The position numbers and the translations under genes are program-made. From positions 1 to 30,381 of the forward strand of contig CAYOPG010000022.1 in assembly GCA_964405775.1 (NCBI GenBank): DNA of 30,381 nt, in the 5' to 3' direction. The notes under the pieces are model-generated. The model was not told the origin of the DNA and searched no databases. It saw nothing but the letters and a program-made list of their open reading frames with translations. Shown here piece by piece: positions 1 through 8,400 of the stretch. The DNA comes from JAAZFF01 sp964405775 (GTDB lineage: Bacteria > Verrucomicrobiota > Kiritimatiellia > RFP12 > UBA3636). Numbering within the stretch: the stretch's first letter is position 1; each line of letters opens with the position of its first letter.

Positions 1-391
1 AATAAGTTCATTCGGTGAAACATTCTTGACAAATTGCCGAAAAAACTGCACTATTAGAACTACAAGAAACGGGTGTTTTTTGTTGGCGGGGTTCCGTCTC
101 CGTTATTGTTGGCAAATTTGTAAGCAAAATGAAGTATGTGAGTTGATAACTGTGAATAAGTCGACGGCATGTCAGCAGGTACGGGCTTGTGAACAATTAA
201 TGTCAGAGTTACGAACAGGTTTTTATACGGCTTAAATACTTCATTATCAATGGCTTGTGCTATTTTAGCAAAGGTTATTCCCACCTCTATTACTATTACT
301 CTATTTAAGGATATTACTTATTATTACTAGATTAGGTAGTCAGTATTTTCCAGGATTAGGGTGGTTGGTTTAAAAAAGTGGATTAGACATC
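1..391. other. Candidate replication origin (oriC-like intergenic region) upstream of dnaN
   Basis: No convincing gene lies here. Three DnaA-box-like 9-mers are visible: TGTGAATAA at 151-159, which is TTATTCACA on the other strand and fits TTATNCACA; TGTGAACAA at 188-196, one mismatch; and TTATTCCCA at 275-283, one mismatch. The last is followed by a short C-rich spacer and then CTATTACTATTACT from 287, whose complement reads 3'-GAT-AAT-GAT-AAT, the pattern of the bacterial DnaA-trio element. An AT-rich stretch continues to about 350. Box, GC spacer and trios is the arrangement described for the basal unwinding system, and dnaA-dnaN intergenic regions are common origin sites. dnaA itself is not in the window. 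Only one box is perfect, so this remains a candidate. Confidence 0.45.
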
Positions 392-1492
392 ATGAAATTC
401 AAGGTACCAAAGTCAAAGTTATTCGAAGCTCTATCAACAGTGCAGAACGTGGTTGGCGCCAAAGTTGCGGTTCCGGTGCTTTCAAACGTATTGATTGAGG
501 CAGACGAGGGGGCGCTTACATTTACGACTACTGACTTGGAAATGACCATGCGTTGCAGTTGTGAAGCTGATGTAAAGGAAAAGGGGAAGGTGACCCTCCC
601 TGTCAAAAATCTTACGAGTATCGTGAGAGAATTGGACGATGGTATCGTATCTATCGAGGTGGACGAAGACCACGTAGCAAACATGCGGTGTGGTTCTTAC
701 AAATCAAAGATCAACGGTATGTCTGCACGTGACTTTCCCGCGGCTCCTACTACGGAAAGTGCGATTTCGTACGTTATCGATCAGGGGAAATTCCGCGATA
801 TGCTTAAAAAAACGCATTACGCGGCTGCCTCAGACGATTCTAGAGCGGTTTTGACAGGCGTGCTCCTAAGCTTCGAGAACGGCAAGCTAATATGCGTAGC
901 CACAGATGGGCGCAGGTTGGCGCTCTACGAGGCTGAAGTGGATTTCCCGGTTGAGAACAACCGCGATATTGTGTTACCCCCGCGTGCTGTTGCCGAGCTT
1001 ATGCGTTCCCTGGGTGACGAAGGTCAGCTAAAGATAAGCTTAAAGGACAAGCAGCTAATACTAGAGTACGCAGACATGTTTTTGTGTTGCAAGTTGCTCG
1101 CCGGCCCGTATCCAAACTACAAGCAGGTGGTGTTTAACAACTGTTCAAACGTAATAACTGTCAATCGCGAAGAGCTGCTTGCCGTCTTGCGCCGAATTCA
1201 AGCCTCGACGGCGAATGAGACGAATGCGATGCGACTCACTTTCGAAAATAACATATTGACTATTGCTGTGAATTCCCCAGAAATAGGCGAGGCGGTGGAC
1301 ACTGTTGCAATAAAGTACACCGGGGAACCCCTGACAGTTATATTTAATCCCAAATTCATGAGGGATCCGCTCAGGTTCCTTACAAGCGACGATGTGCAGA
1401 TCGAGTTGAACAACGAGTCCAGCCCAGGGCTTATAAAAAGCGACATTCCGTTCCTTTACGTCATAATGCCTCTGCGCGTTAACGCGGTCTGA
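392..1492 (+). CDS. dnaN: DNA polymerase III subunit beta (sliding clamp)
   Basis: Encodes 366 residues, the normal length for the bacterial beta clamp. The clamp is a ring-shaped homodimer that encircles DNA and tethers the polymerase and other partners in the cytoplasm. The N-terminus (MKFKVPKSKLFEAL, then VPVLSNVLIEA and a TTDLEM stretch near residues 45-50) and the three consecutive clamp-fold repeats are typical. The C-terminus ends in a PLRVNAV tail that corresponds to the usual PMRL-type end lining the partner-binding pocket. There is no clear Shine-Dalgarno sequence before the ATG. The gene follows a candidate origin and is separated by only 5 bases from an S1-domain gene, so the two are probably co-transcribed. 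Identification is firm. Confidence 0.97.
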   Translation: MKFKVPKSKLFEALSTVQNVVGAKVAVPVLSNVLIEADEGALTFTTTDLEMTMRCSCEADVKEKGKVTLPVKNLTSIVRELDDGIVSIEVDEDHVANMRCGSYKSKINGMSARDFPAAPTTESAISYVIDQGKFRDMLKKTHYAAASDDSRAVLTGVLLSFENGKLICVATDGRRLALYEAEVDFPVENNRDIVLPPRAVAELMRSLGDEGQLKISLKDKQLILEYADMFLCCKLLAGPYPNYKQVVFNNCSNVITVNREELLAVLRRIQASTANETNAMRLTFENNILTIAVNSPEIGEAVDTVAIKYTGEPLTVIFNPKFMRDPLRFLTSDDVQIELNNESSPGLIKSDIPFLYVIMPLRVNAV

Positions 1493-1497
1493 TTGCA

Positions 1498-2964
1498 ATG
1501 CTAACGCCAAAAAGAAAAAAATCAAGCGCGATGGCCGAGTTAATGGGCGAAATCGACGCTCAGCTTGAGACAATGCGCAGAGGTTTTGACCCGGGGGAGA
1601 AGGTTAGCGGCGTCGTGGTATCTGTCGGTATAGACGTCATAGTCGTGGATTTAAACTCCAAGATGCAGGGAATCATAGATATTGACCAATGGCCTGCCGA
1701 CAAAGATTTACCGGAGGAGGGCGATTATATAGAGGCATACTTCGTTGAGGTACGTGATGGCGCGGCACGGCTTTCCGCAGTCATTGGCGGGTCGGACGCG
1801 GCTGTAAATCAGTCTATTCAGCAAGCTTATGACACACAGCTTCCGCTTGAAGGCAAGTACGAAAAGGAAATAAATGGCGGATACGAAGTGTCAATTGCTG
1901 GGCAGCGCGCATTCTGTCCGTTCTCACAAGTATCACTTTACCGGCGCTCTGATGACGAAGAATCTCCTGTTGGGAAGTCGACGACATTTATAGTTATTGA
2001 ATTTGAGCCGGAAGAGCACACGCTAGTGGTTAGTCACAGGGCAGTGCTGGAGCGTGACCGTGCAGATAAGCGAGAGGCGTTGAAGGCAGAACTCAGAGAG
2101 GGTGATTTGTGTGACGGCGTTGTAACGAAGCTCATGCCATTCGGGGTATTCGTCGACATCGGTGGTGTGGAGGGGTTGATCCCGATTCGAGAAATTTCAT
2201 GGGATCGAACGGTCAAGCCTGATGATATTCTTTCAGAAGGACAGGCTGTCAATGTTCAGGTAATTTCGATAGACTGGGATAACAACAAGTTTTCGTTCAG
2301 TCTACGAGCCACATCCTCCGACCCGTGGTACGAGTATATTGGCAAGTTCGGTTCTGGTAGTTACGTATCCGGCACGGTAGTGAAGCTCATGCCTTTTGGA
2401 GTGTTCGTGCAACTTGAGCCTGGCGTGGAGGGGCTTGTTCCTATATCGCGCCTTGGAGGAGGTAGGCGCATCACGCACCCGCGCGAGTGTGTTAAGGAGG
2501 GCGACGTTCTTGATCTTCAGATTGATTCCGTGGATGAGGAGCGCAAGCGCATATCGCTCAAAGTGGTGGACAAGCGCATACAGTCTCTGTCACCAGGGGA
2601 GATTGCCACGGCATCGCATTTGAAGGGAATTGTCGATGGAGTGCGTGATTTCGGTGTCTTTGTCAAACTCTCGGAGGATAAAACGGGTTTGCTGCACGTC
2701 GGTGAATGCGAAATAGAGCGGGGTGGGAATATGGTCGCCAAAATGGAGGCTAAATACCCACATGGCTCTGAAATTGATGTCGTTGTAAAGGCTATAGATG
2801 GCGACAGAATATCGCTCGCGCTTCCGGCCAAAACCGGTTCTAAGTTGGAAAAAGAGGAGGCGGAGGACTTAGGGGCGATGATGCGCAGTAACAACAGGAT
2901 GGCTACTGACGCATCCATTTCGAGCATCGGCAGCATGCTTGACAACATAATCAAAGGCGAATAA
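1498..2964 (+). CDS. S1 RNA-binding domain protein (ribosomal protein S1-like)
   Basis: Encodes 488 residues made almost entirely of S1/OB-fold repeats. I see five: about 33-98 (degenerate), 117-186 (degenerate), 200-272, 288-357 and 370-443. Repeats 3 and 4 share the near-identical signature KLMPFGVFV, followed by GVEGL(I/V)PI, typical of RNA-binding S1 motifs. Such proteins bind single-stranded RNA, classically as 30S protein S1 recruiting mRNA to the ribosome. The two weak first repeats match the organisation of S1, where they contact the ribosome. At five repeats it is shorter than the six-repeat E. coli protein, and a paralogue with another RNA role is possible. It starts 5 bases after dnaN, without an obvious ribosome binding site; an ATG at 1531 is an alternative start. 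Confidence 0.85.
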   Translation: MLTPKRKKSSAMAELMGEIDAQLETMRRGFDPGEKVSGVVVSVGIDVIVVDLNSKMQGIIDIDQWPADKDLPEEGDYIEAYFVEVRDGAARLSAVIGGSDAAVNQSIQQAYDTQLPLEGKYEKEINGGYEVSIAGQRAFCPFSQVSLYRRSDDEESPVGKSTTFIVIEFEPEEHTLVVSHRAVLERDRADKREALKAELREGDLCDGVVTKLMPFGVFVDIGGVEGLIPIREISWDRTVKPDDILSEGQAVNVQVISIDWDNNKFSFSLRATSSDPWYEYIGKFGSGSYVSGTVVKLMPFGVFVQLEPGVEGLVPISRLGGGRRITHPRECVKEGDVLDLQIDSVDEERKRISLKVVDKRIQSLSPGEIATASHLKGIVDGVRDFGVFVKLSEDKTGLLHVGECEIERGGNMVAKMEAKYPHGSEIDVVVKAIDGDRISLALPAKTGSKLEKEEAEDLGAMMRSNNRMATDASISSIGSMLDNIIKGE

Positions 2965-2991
2965 CTAGACACCGAAAACAGGTACGGCATT

Positions 2992-4217
2992 ATGAGTAAC
3001 GGAAAATTCATCTTGACCATGATATCGATTGCAGTCATTCTAATTCTGGGTGTCTGGTTCGGTCTTCCAGTTTTAAAGATTAAGTCCCCGGATGTTTACG
3101 CGAAANNNNNNNNNNNNNNNNNNNNNNNNNNNNNNNNNNNNNNNNNNNNNNNNNNNNNNNNNNNNNNNNNNNNNNNNNNNNNNNNNNNNNNNNNNNNNNN
3201 NNNNNTGTCTGGTTCGGTCTTCCAGTTTTAAAGATTAAGTCCCCGGATGTTTACGCGAAAATAGCGCGGACTTCTGCAAACTATGCTAAGACGGCGGTGG
3301 AGGCAGTAGAGAGGCTGCCAGACACTGCAATTCCAATAATTGAAAATACCCGCGCAGTTGCTGTGGACAGCATTGCGGACACTGCGGAAGAGCTAGAAAG
3401 CGCAGCAACAGTAGCGGAAGAATCTGTATCCGCTGCCGTTCAGGAGCAGCCAGAATCGGGTGCCGCTGTCACGGACGACAAAGAGGAAGTGTTGACCGAA
3501 CCCATTGTCGAGGATAAAACGGAACCCAAAGAACCATTGAATGTCGATCCGCTCTCAGCGCTGAACGGGGATCCAGGATATCCATGGGGGATAGTGGTGA
3601 CAAATTCGTACTTCTATGATGCGAGCATGCAACAACTCGGGATACTTCCTGGCGGTACTATTGTGTCTTGCAAGGGGAAGCAGCTGATTCCGACTGGTTA
3701 CATTTTTGAATGCCACTACATGGCGAACCGTGCCTGGAGAAACGATACAGTAATCATGTATGAGGCAGATCTGGTCGTTTTCGACACAACATATGCCGAT
3801 GCCAATAAAGAACAGCGCAATCTTCTGGTAGAGTACTGCCGGTTATATGGAAGATTGGAGGAGTTACGTGGCGAAGAACAAAAAAAGCTTCTAGACACCA
3901 ACCCGCATCATGGTGAGTACGTGGCGGCGGCCACGGCTTATAAGGAATTCAACTCAAAAGTCGCAGTGATGATGGCAGAGTACGAGAAGTCAGAAGGTTC
4001 CAAGAGACTTCAACTTGGTGAGGAACTCAGAAAATTAAGATACGATCAGGTTCTCGTGAAAAAACGCTACGACACAGCCAGCGCCGAATACAAAAAATGG
4101 AAAGAAGTAAACGTGAATCCCCGTATTGCCACGATTACGACTCCGGCAATATCAGAGATAGAAAGAATAATGGAGCGCTTACGTCCAGAAGTCCAAAAAA
4201 TAGTTCCAGGACTTTGA
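2992..4217 (+). CDS. Membrane-anchored coiled-coil protein of unknown function, interrupted by an assembly gap
   Basis: The frame opens at 2992, runs 38 codons to the gap at 3106, and resumes in the matching phase after it. If the gap and one copy of the duplicated flank are removed, joining 2992-3105 to 3261-4217, a single intact frame of 356 residues results. Residues 7-29 form a transmembrane or uncleaved signal segment. Residues 51-145 are acidic and rich in Ala, Glu and Val, a likely disordered linker. About 147-215 is a compact, probably beta-rich domain, and 218-345 is charged and helical, probably coiled coil. I do not recognise the family. It lies 27 bases after the S1 gene in the same direction, suggesting the same operon. 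An N-in topology with a periplasmic body is likely but inferred. Apparent separate starts near 3297 are artefacts of the gap. Confidence 0.75.
3051..3260. repeat. Identical 55-bp sequence on both sides of the N gap (unmerged contig overlap)
   Basis: Bases 3051-3105 and 3206-3260 are identical over all 55 positions and directly abut the run of Ns on either side. The copies are in equivalent codon phase. Collapsing them restores one open frame. Two contig ends sharing exactly one k-mer length, 55 being a common de Bruijn graph setting, would give this pattern; a true tandem duplication is less likely. Confidence 0.9.
3106..3205. other. Assembly gap (100 N)
   Basis: Exactly 100 undetermined bases, the conventional placeholder for a gap of unknown size. 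Because both flanks are the same 55 bases, the true missing sequence is probably zero. Confidence 0.99.
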
Positions 4218-4462
4218 TCCACGTAATTTCTTATTTTTGAGAAAAAATGCCACATACTCGCATTATAGTGAAACGTGGCGTTAGCTCTTGTTATACATTT
4301 TTCCAGAGTTATTCAAATAATGCAAAAAAAAATCAGAAAAACATGGAAACTTCTCTGTGGCATGGATTCTGCTGCTTTCAAATCGTGAGATCGTCGTACA
4401 GAGGTCTCCTGGTTTCAACGTGACAATTTACTAGAAATCTTAAAACAAAGGGGTGAAGAAAT

Positions 4463-5389
4463 ATGGCCACTTATACAAAAGCTGCGCTAATAAAAGAAAT
4501 AGCGGCTAGTACAGGGGTTAGGCAGAAGGATGCTCGTGCGATGCTAGACAAGCTTTGCGAAATAACTTATCGTGAGGCGCGGGAGCTTGGGGGTATGTCT
4601 ATTCCGGGAATATGCCGTATTGATACGATAGAGAAAAAAGAGCGCAAAATGCGTAACCCGTACACTCAGGAAGAAATCATAATTTCTCCCCACAAAGCGG
4701 CACGGGTGCGTCTTATTAAGAAAGCAAAAGATACCATTTCCCCACCTGAAGAGAGGACTATAACTGTTTTGGACGAGTCGGGACGCCCGTCAGACGCGAC
4801 GACGTCGGTACCAGATGAGTCGACGCCGCCCGCCGCCCCGCCAAGGGAAATAATATACGATGATTTTTCGTCTGCAGTGTCATTCCGTTGCAAAGAATGC
4901 GGCGGGGAAATAGAGGCGCCTGCCGCTGCCGTTGGCCTTTCGTCGGAGTGCCCGGTGTGTGGTAAGGTAGTCAAAATACCCAGTGAATCTGAACCTGGGA
5001 CAATACACGGACCGAAGATTGAAGAACCTAAACTTGAAGACATGGTCGAGAAAGTCGCTCAGGAGGCCGTAGCTTCAATAGCTCAAGCGACACAGAAAAA
5101 CCAGACGATTCGTATCGACCTCTCAACGCTGACGCTAGACACCGCAGAAGCCAAGAAGCGCAGCAGACCTAGATCTGTATCGTTTCTATGCAAAGGCTGT
5201 CGTCAGGAGCTCGAGGCACCCGCGGAGATGATGGGCATGATGTCGGAATGCCCGCAATGCGGGGCTGGCTTCGAAGTGCCGTTCTTCTCTGAATCCGGTA
5301 CACTGCATGCAACCGACTTTGACAAGGCGTCAAAGAAGGGGGAAAATTTAAGCGGCCGGACGATCCGCATTGAGATGCCGGACTTTTAA
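4463..5389 (+). CDS. HU-family DNA-binding protein with two C-terminal zinc ribbons
   Basis: Encodes 308 residues. Residues 1-93 are an HU/IHF domain: the start is TYTKAALIKEIA, and the DNA-contacting arm carries RNPYTQEEI near 64-71 in place of the usual RNPxTG. A Pro/Ser/Asp-rich linker follows. Two zinc-ribbon units then appear: Cys143, 146, 163 and 166, and Cys243, 246, 263 and 266. Each has CKxC, EAPA and SECPxCG, followed by a SExGT(I/L)H element and later TIRI(D/E). HU proteins bend and compact DNA; the ribbons probably bind Zn2+ and could contact DNA, RNA or protein. The start is supported by an AGGGGTGAAG ribosome binding site at about 4449. The gene is preceded by 245 bases in which I see no other gene, and it converges on the next gene with a 4-base gap. 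Confidence 0.85.
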   Translation: MATYTKAALIKEIAASTGVRQKDARAMLDKLCEITYREARELGGMSIPGICRIDTIEKKERKMRNPYTQEEIIISPHKAARVRLIKKAKDTISPPEERTITVLDESGRPSDATTSVPDESTPPAAPPREIIYDDFSSAVSFRCKECGGEIEAPAAAVGLSSECPVCGKVVKIPSESEPGTIHGPKIEEPKLEDMVEKVAQEAVASIAQATQKNQTIRIDLSTLTLDTAEAKKRSRPRSVSFLCKGCRQELEAPAEMMGMMSECPQCGAGFEVPFFSESGTLHATDFDKASKKGENLSGRTIRIEMPDF

Positions 5390-5393
5390 CAAT

Positions 5394-5885
5394 TTAAGGC
5401 GAGTCCGAAGTTCTGGAGCGTTTCCGCAGCAGTTCCTGCATCTCCTTTTTCTTTTCCCTTAGCGCGGCGATCTCTTTTTGACGCGCCGTGTTTTCTTCGG
5501 AGATTTTCTTTATTTCAGGCAGGTTCGCAATCTCTGCACGGAGTTCCTCTTGTGCTTTGAGAAGTGCGACTTCGGCCTCCCTTACGGCTTTGCGCTTTTC
5601 TTCCACCGCCTTGGAGGTGTATTTCGGATTGCCTGCAGCGGCAGCGACCATCTTATCCGTTTGTTGATACTCTCTGATTTTGGAATTGATGTCTTCACTG
5701 ATGCGGTTCACGTCGTCGGTCAAGTCTTTGGTCGAAACAACCGCCGTTGCCGAGTCGGAGTGGGTTTGTTCTGTTTCCACTGCCGGGTCTTGCGTTGTCA
5801 CAATCTGTAAGGTTTCATTAGACTCGGCAAATAGGAAGCTAAATGTTGCGAAAAGGGATGCTATTAGGGGAAGTATATGTTTCAT
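5394..5885 (-). CDS. Small secreted coiled-coil protein of unknown function
   Basis: Encodes 163 residues. The first 20 form a signal peptide (KHILPLIASLFATFSFLFA, cleavage likely before Glu-Ser). The middle is Thr/Asp/Ser-rich. Residues from about 75 to the end are dominated by Lys, Glu, Ala and Arg in a heptad-like pattern, predicting a long alpha-helical coiled coil, ending in a basic KKKEMQELLRKRSR stretch. I do not recognise a named family. Periplasmic or cell-envelope location is inferred from the signal peptide. The gene converges on the HU/zinc-ribbon gene and is divergent from the PAS gene, with about 200 bases between the two starts. Confidence 0.7.
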   Translation of the reverse strand: MKHILPLIASLFATFSFLFAESNETLQIVTTQDPAVETEQTHSDSATAVVSTKDLTDDVNRISEDINSKIREYQQTDKMVAAAAGNPKYTSKAVEEKRKAVREAEVALLKAQEELRAEIANLPEIKKISEENTARQKEIAALREKKKEMQELLRKRSRTSDSP

Positions 5886-6088
5886 GTGGACATCCAGTGT
5901 TTTTTTATGGTTTAATCACCCTGTTGATACGGGGGCTATTTTATCACATCCAACCAATATTTGTCCAAAGAAAATAGTGTAGGGTGCTTTATTTCAAGAC
6001 TTGGCACACGTATTGCTCTTACCACGTTTGAACCTCAATTTTCGAGGTGACGGGAAGATCAGCGAAAAAGTGAATTGGAGGAAAGACT

Positions 6089-7099
6089 ATGGCGCTTTGG
6101 TTTAAAAAAAGAGTAGAGAAGGTCACGCCGGACGAGCCAGCGCGGCAGACGGGCACGGATACAGCGGTCGCCACAGAGGAAAAACCTGTGGAGCTACCGG
6201 AGAATCTGGCTCCGGCGGCGCCAGAGCTACCGGAAAACTCATACTCCGCCGCTCTAGAAGCAGGTGCTGTGTCAACTCCCGTACCTGCGTTGCGAACAGT
6301 GGAGTCCAAGAAAGAAGAATCGCACCTGAAAGTAACCATCGCCGACAGATCTCAGGTCGCATCGCCGAAAACGGAAAGCGTAGCCGCTGAACGGCCGGAG
6401 GTGCAACGCGGAGACCCGAGGGCTCTGTACTACCAGCTCATGAACGGGCTTTACGATGTAATTCTTGTGCTGGACGAAGATGGCCACGTGATAGACTGCA
6501 ATATCCGGTCAGAACAGATTTTTGGGTACTCGCCTGATGATTTGTGGAACATGCCTATCGATAAAATGGTCTATGGCATGAATGGCCGCATGTTCAATCT
6601 GCTCAGGAAAAACCTAGGGAGCAAGCACCACATTCTTATCGACGCACGCTGTTTCAGAAGCAACGGAACGTCCTTCCTCGCTGAGATCGGGGTGAGCACC
6701 ATTCAGCTTACGCGCACGGGCAACGTTGTCTTCGCCATAAGAAACATCGAACGTCGCAAGAGCGGACAAGAGGAAGTGCGCAGACTGCGCGCTCTGCTCG
6801 ATCTCACGCCAGTGCCTGCGTTCACCTGCAACACGGACGGAGCATTTGAGATAATGAACCCGCCAGTACTAAAAGCACTCGGGATAGTTGATGAAATGGA
6901 GGCGCGGAAAAAACGCTTCGCCGATGTGATGCCGGATATGAACGAGCAATTTCAGAATGCGTTGGCGGGAGAGGATGTTAATGAGATGCGCCTCATAACG
7001 CTTCCCGATGGTACTGCATACAAGATGGAACTCGCCCTGCGTCCCATCCGCAAAGGCCAGGAGATTACCGGTGTGGCCGGCACGATGGTCACAAAGTAG
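6089..7099 (+). CDS. Two-PAS-domain protein without an output domain
   Basis: Encodes 336 residues. Residues 1-105 are a low-complexity Pro/Glu/Ala-rich region with no signal peptide. A PAS domain covers about 112-222: it begins with a YDVILVLDEDGHVIDCN stretch and includes EQIFGYSPDDL and a PAC-like FAIRNIERRK end. A second, more diverged PAS domain covers about 228-335. No kinase, GGDEF, EAL, HTH or methyl-accepting region follows. PAS domains sense ligands or redox state or mediate protein contacts, so this cytoplasmic protein may act as an adaptor to a partner encoded elsewhere. A GGAGG ribosome binding site near 6078 supports the start. An inverted repeat after the stop (7114-7140) may end transcription. 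Confidence 0.8.
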   Translation: MALWFKKRVEKVTPDEPARQTGTDTAVATEEKPVELPENLAPAAPELPENSYSAALEAGAVSTPVPALRTVESKKEESHLKVTIADRSQVASPKTESVAAERPEVQRGDPRALYYQLMNGLYDVILVLDEDGHVIDCNIRSEQIFGYSPDDLWNMPIDKMVYGMNGRMFNLLRKNLGSKHHILIDARCFRSNGTSFLAEIGVSTIQLTRTGNVVFAIRNIERRKSGQEEVRRLRALLDLTPVPAFTCNTDGAFEIMNPPVLKALGIVDEMEARKKRFADVMPDMNEQFQNALAGEDVNEMRLITLPDGTAYKMELALRPIRKGQEITGVAGTMVTK

Positions 7100-7113
7100 T
7101 GTTTAAGAACTGT

Positions 7114-7140
7114 AGCGACCCGATTGAGACAGGGGTCGCT
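7114..7140 (+). terminator. Inverted repeat after the PAS gene, possible terminator
   Basis: AGCGACCC (7114-7121) pairs with GGGTCGCT (7133-7140), an 8-bp perfect stem with an 11-base loop, 14 bases after the stop codon. No T-run follows, so it is not a textbook intrinsic terminator. Confidence 0.4.
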
Positions 7141-7165
7141 GCTGGCGAGTATAGTGCGATGCCCG

Positions 7166-7223
7166 CATCACGGAGATGGCACACGTCCCTAATAATATAT
7201 AGAACGTGAGCTTCTCCGTGATG
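7166..7223. terminator. Long hairpin between convergent genes, possible bidirectional terminator
   Basis: CATCACGGAGA (7166-7176) and TCTCCGTGATG (7213-7223) are perfect 11-bp inverted arms, with a further CACGT/ACGTG pairing inside. The structure sits between the 3' ends of the PAS gene and the sulfur-transport gene, the usual place for a shared terminator. The interior is long (36 bases), so a regulatory or processing role cannot be excluded. Confidence 0.4.
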
Positions 7224-7237
7224 TTTATTGTAATCTT

Positions 7238-7765
7238 CTAAACGTTTTTGCGTTCGAAGAGCGCGAACACGGCGAGAAATACTACGGCGAAGGCCGAGAT
7301 TACCACCCACTGGGAAACGCCCAGAGTTTCTGGCCATCCAATTTTTCCGTAGTCCTTCCAAGCCAGCACCGTGCGGGTTAGGAATGGATAAAGTTCGGCG
7401 AAAACAGCCGCACCCACCAACATCCCAAGCAGTACGAACATCGCGTGCAGACGGCCTTCGCCCAACGCGCCGATGGCCGTACCCGGGCAATAGCCGGCAA
7501 TGGCCCACCCGACTCCGAAAATAGAGGCGCCTATCAGTATGCCTCCGACGTTCATGGGTTTGTGTCCCAACGTGATTATACCCATGTCATTGAGAATCGC
7601 CACACCCACCATTCCAACGAGGATCGCCGACATCATAAACTTTAGGATTGTCATGTCTTTGAACCGCATGGCTGCAACCTGCTTGTCGAACCGCAACGCA
7701 CGGGATTTCTGCAGAAGCACCCCGAAAATAATACCTGTGATCAAACCGAGAATCTTTTCATTCAT
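7238..7765 (-). CDS. YeeE/YedE family (DUF6691-type) half-size sulfur-compound permease
   Basis: Encodes 175 residues with about four to five hydrophobic membrane segments. The hallmark is GYCPGTAIGALGEG near residues 92-105, containing the conserved Cys of the YeeE/YedE family, whose full-length members (TsuA) import thiosulfate. Here the permease is split into two genes, as in PmpA/PmpB-type pairs; this is the second half. Its ATG overlaps the stop of the upstream partner by 4 bases (ATGA), so the two are translationally coupled and probably form one inner-membrane transporter. The transported species (thiosulfate or another sulfur compound) cannot be told from the sequence. Confidence 0.85.
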   Translation of the reverse strand: MNEKILGLITGIIFGVLLQKSRALRFDKQVAAMRFKDMTILKFMMSAILVGMVGVAILNDMGIITLGHKPMNVGGILIGASIFGVGWAIAGYCPGTAIGALGEGRLHAMFVLLGMLVGAAVFAELYPFLTRTVLAWKDYGKIGWPETLGVSQWVVISAFAVVFLAVFALFERKNV

Positions 7766-8307
7766 GAGTGCCTCCTATCGTAAATAAGCCATGCCACAAT
7801 AACCCCTACGCCGAAGAACAGAGCGAGCGCAAAGAGCGAGCTCACAGTGAGCTGCATCATTCCTCCCATACCATGGCCGCTTGGGCAACCATCGGCAAGA
7901 CGGGCGCCTATTATCGCTACGATTCCGCCAAGGAACCCACCGAGAGCACGTTTGCCAGTCGAGCCGCCGAAACGCTCCGCCCAAGTGGGCGGCACCGTCT
8001 CCAGCTTGTAGCTGCCATCCGCCAGAGACGAGGCAAGCGCACCGAAAAAGATGCCTACAACAAGCATGAACTGCCAATCGACCTTGATTTTGGTTTTTGT
8101 GAAATAGTCATTCGCCGCAACGTGTTCTGACGAAACAGCCTGCTCTACAAAGCCGGTGGCTCTGACGAAAGTCGTCGAAGTGCCCAAGTAGTTTGATTTT
8201 CCTATAAGTTTGGAAGTCGCAAGCACCGCCATCACCGCCATAACGCCCACAAGCGTTCCGGCGATGTAGGGGTTCCAGGCGCCATCTTTGGTTTTCCATT
8301 TAATCAT
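7762..8307 (-). CDS. YeeE/YedE family half-size sulfur-compound permease, first partner
   Basis: Encodes 181 residues with four to five membrane segments. It contains GARLADGCPSGHG near residues 136-148, the family motif with the conserved Cys expected in the other half of a split YeeE/YedE permease. A clear AAAGGAG ribosome binding site precedes the ATG. It is the first gene of a two-gene operon with the downstream half-permease (4-base overlap). Upstream lies a promoter whose -10 is inside a palindrome (8401-8415), so the pair is probably controlled by a repressor, perhaps responding to sulfur compounds; the responder is not in the window. Cys-based relay of thiosulfate-like substrates is known for TsuA and is inferred here. 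Confidence 0.85.
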   Translation of the reverse strand: MIKWKTKDGAWNPYIAGTLVGVMAVMAVLATSKLIGKSNYLGTSTTFVRATGFVEQAVSSEHVAANDYFTKTKIKVDWQFMLVVGIFFGALASSLADGSYKLETVPPTWAERFGGSTGKRALGGFLGGIVAIIGARLADGCPSGHGMGGMMQLTVSSLFALALFFGVGVIVAWLIYDRRHS

Positions 8308-8400
8308 GTTGCTCCTTTCATATTAGAGAAGTGCCCTTCAACACCAGGGAATATGTCCCGAGCCACTGTCAGGCGAATCCGCGCACTCCGCGCGAATATG

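Noticed and set aside
26..235. Open frame of 69 codons (and overlapping opposite-strand frames) in the first 300 bases
   Set aside because: No family resemblance, poor start context, and it overlaps the origin-like sites; treated as chance.
2517..3038. Minus-strand frame of 173 codons over the end of the S1 gene
   Set aside because: Ser/Leu-rich shadow of a well-supported gene; spans the next gene's start as well.
3051..3260. A genuine tandem duplication or mobile-element target repeat
   Set aside because: The copies meet the N run exactly and collapsing them restores one frame; an assembly artefact explains it better.
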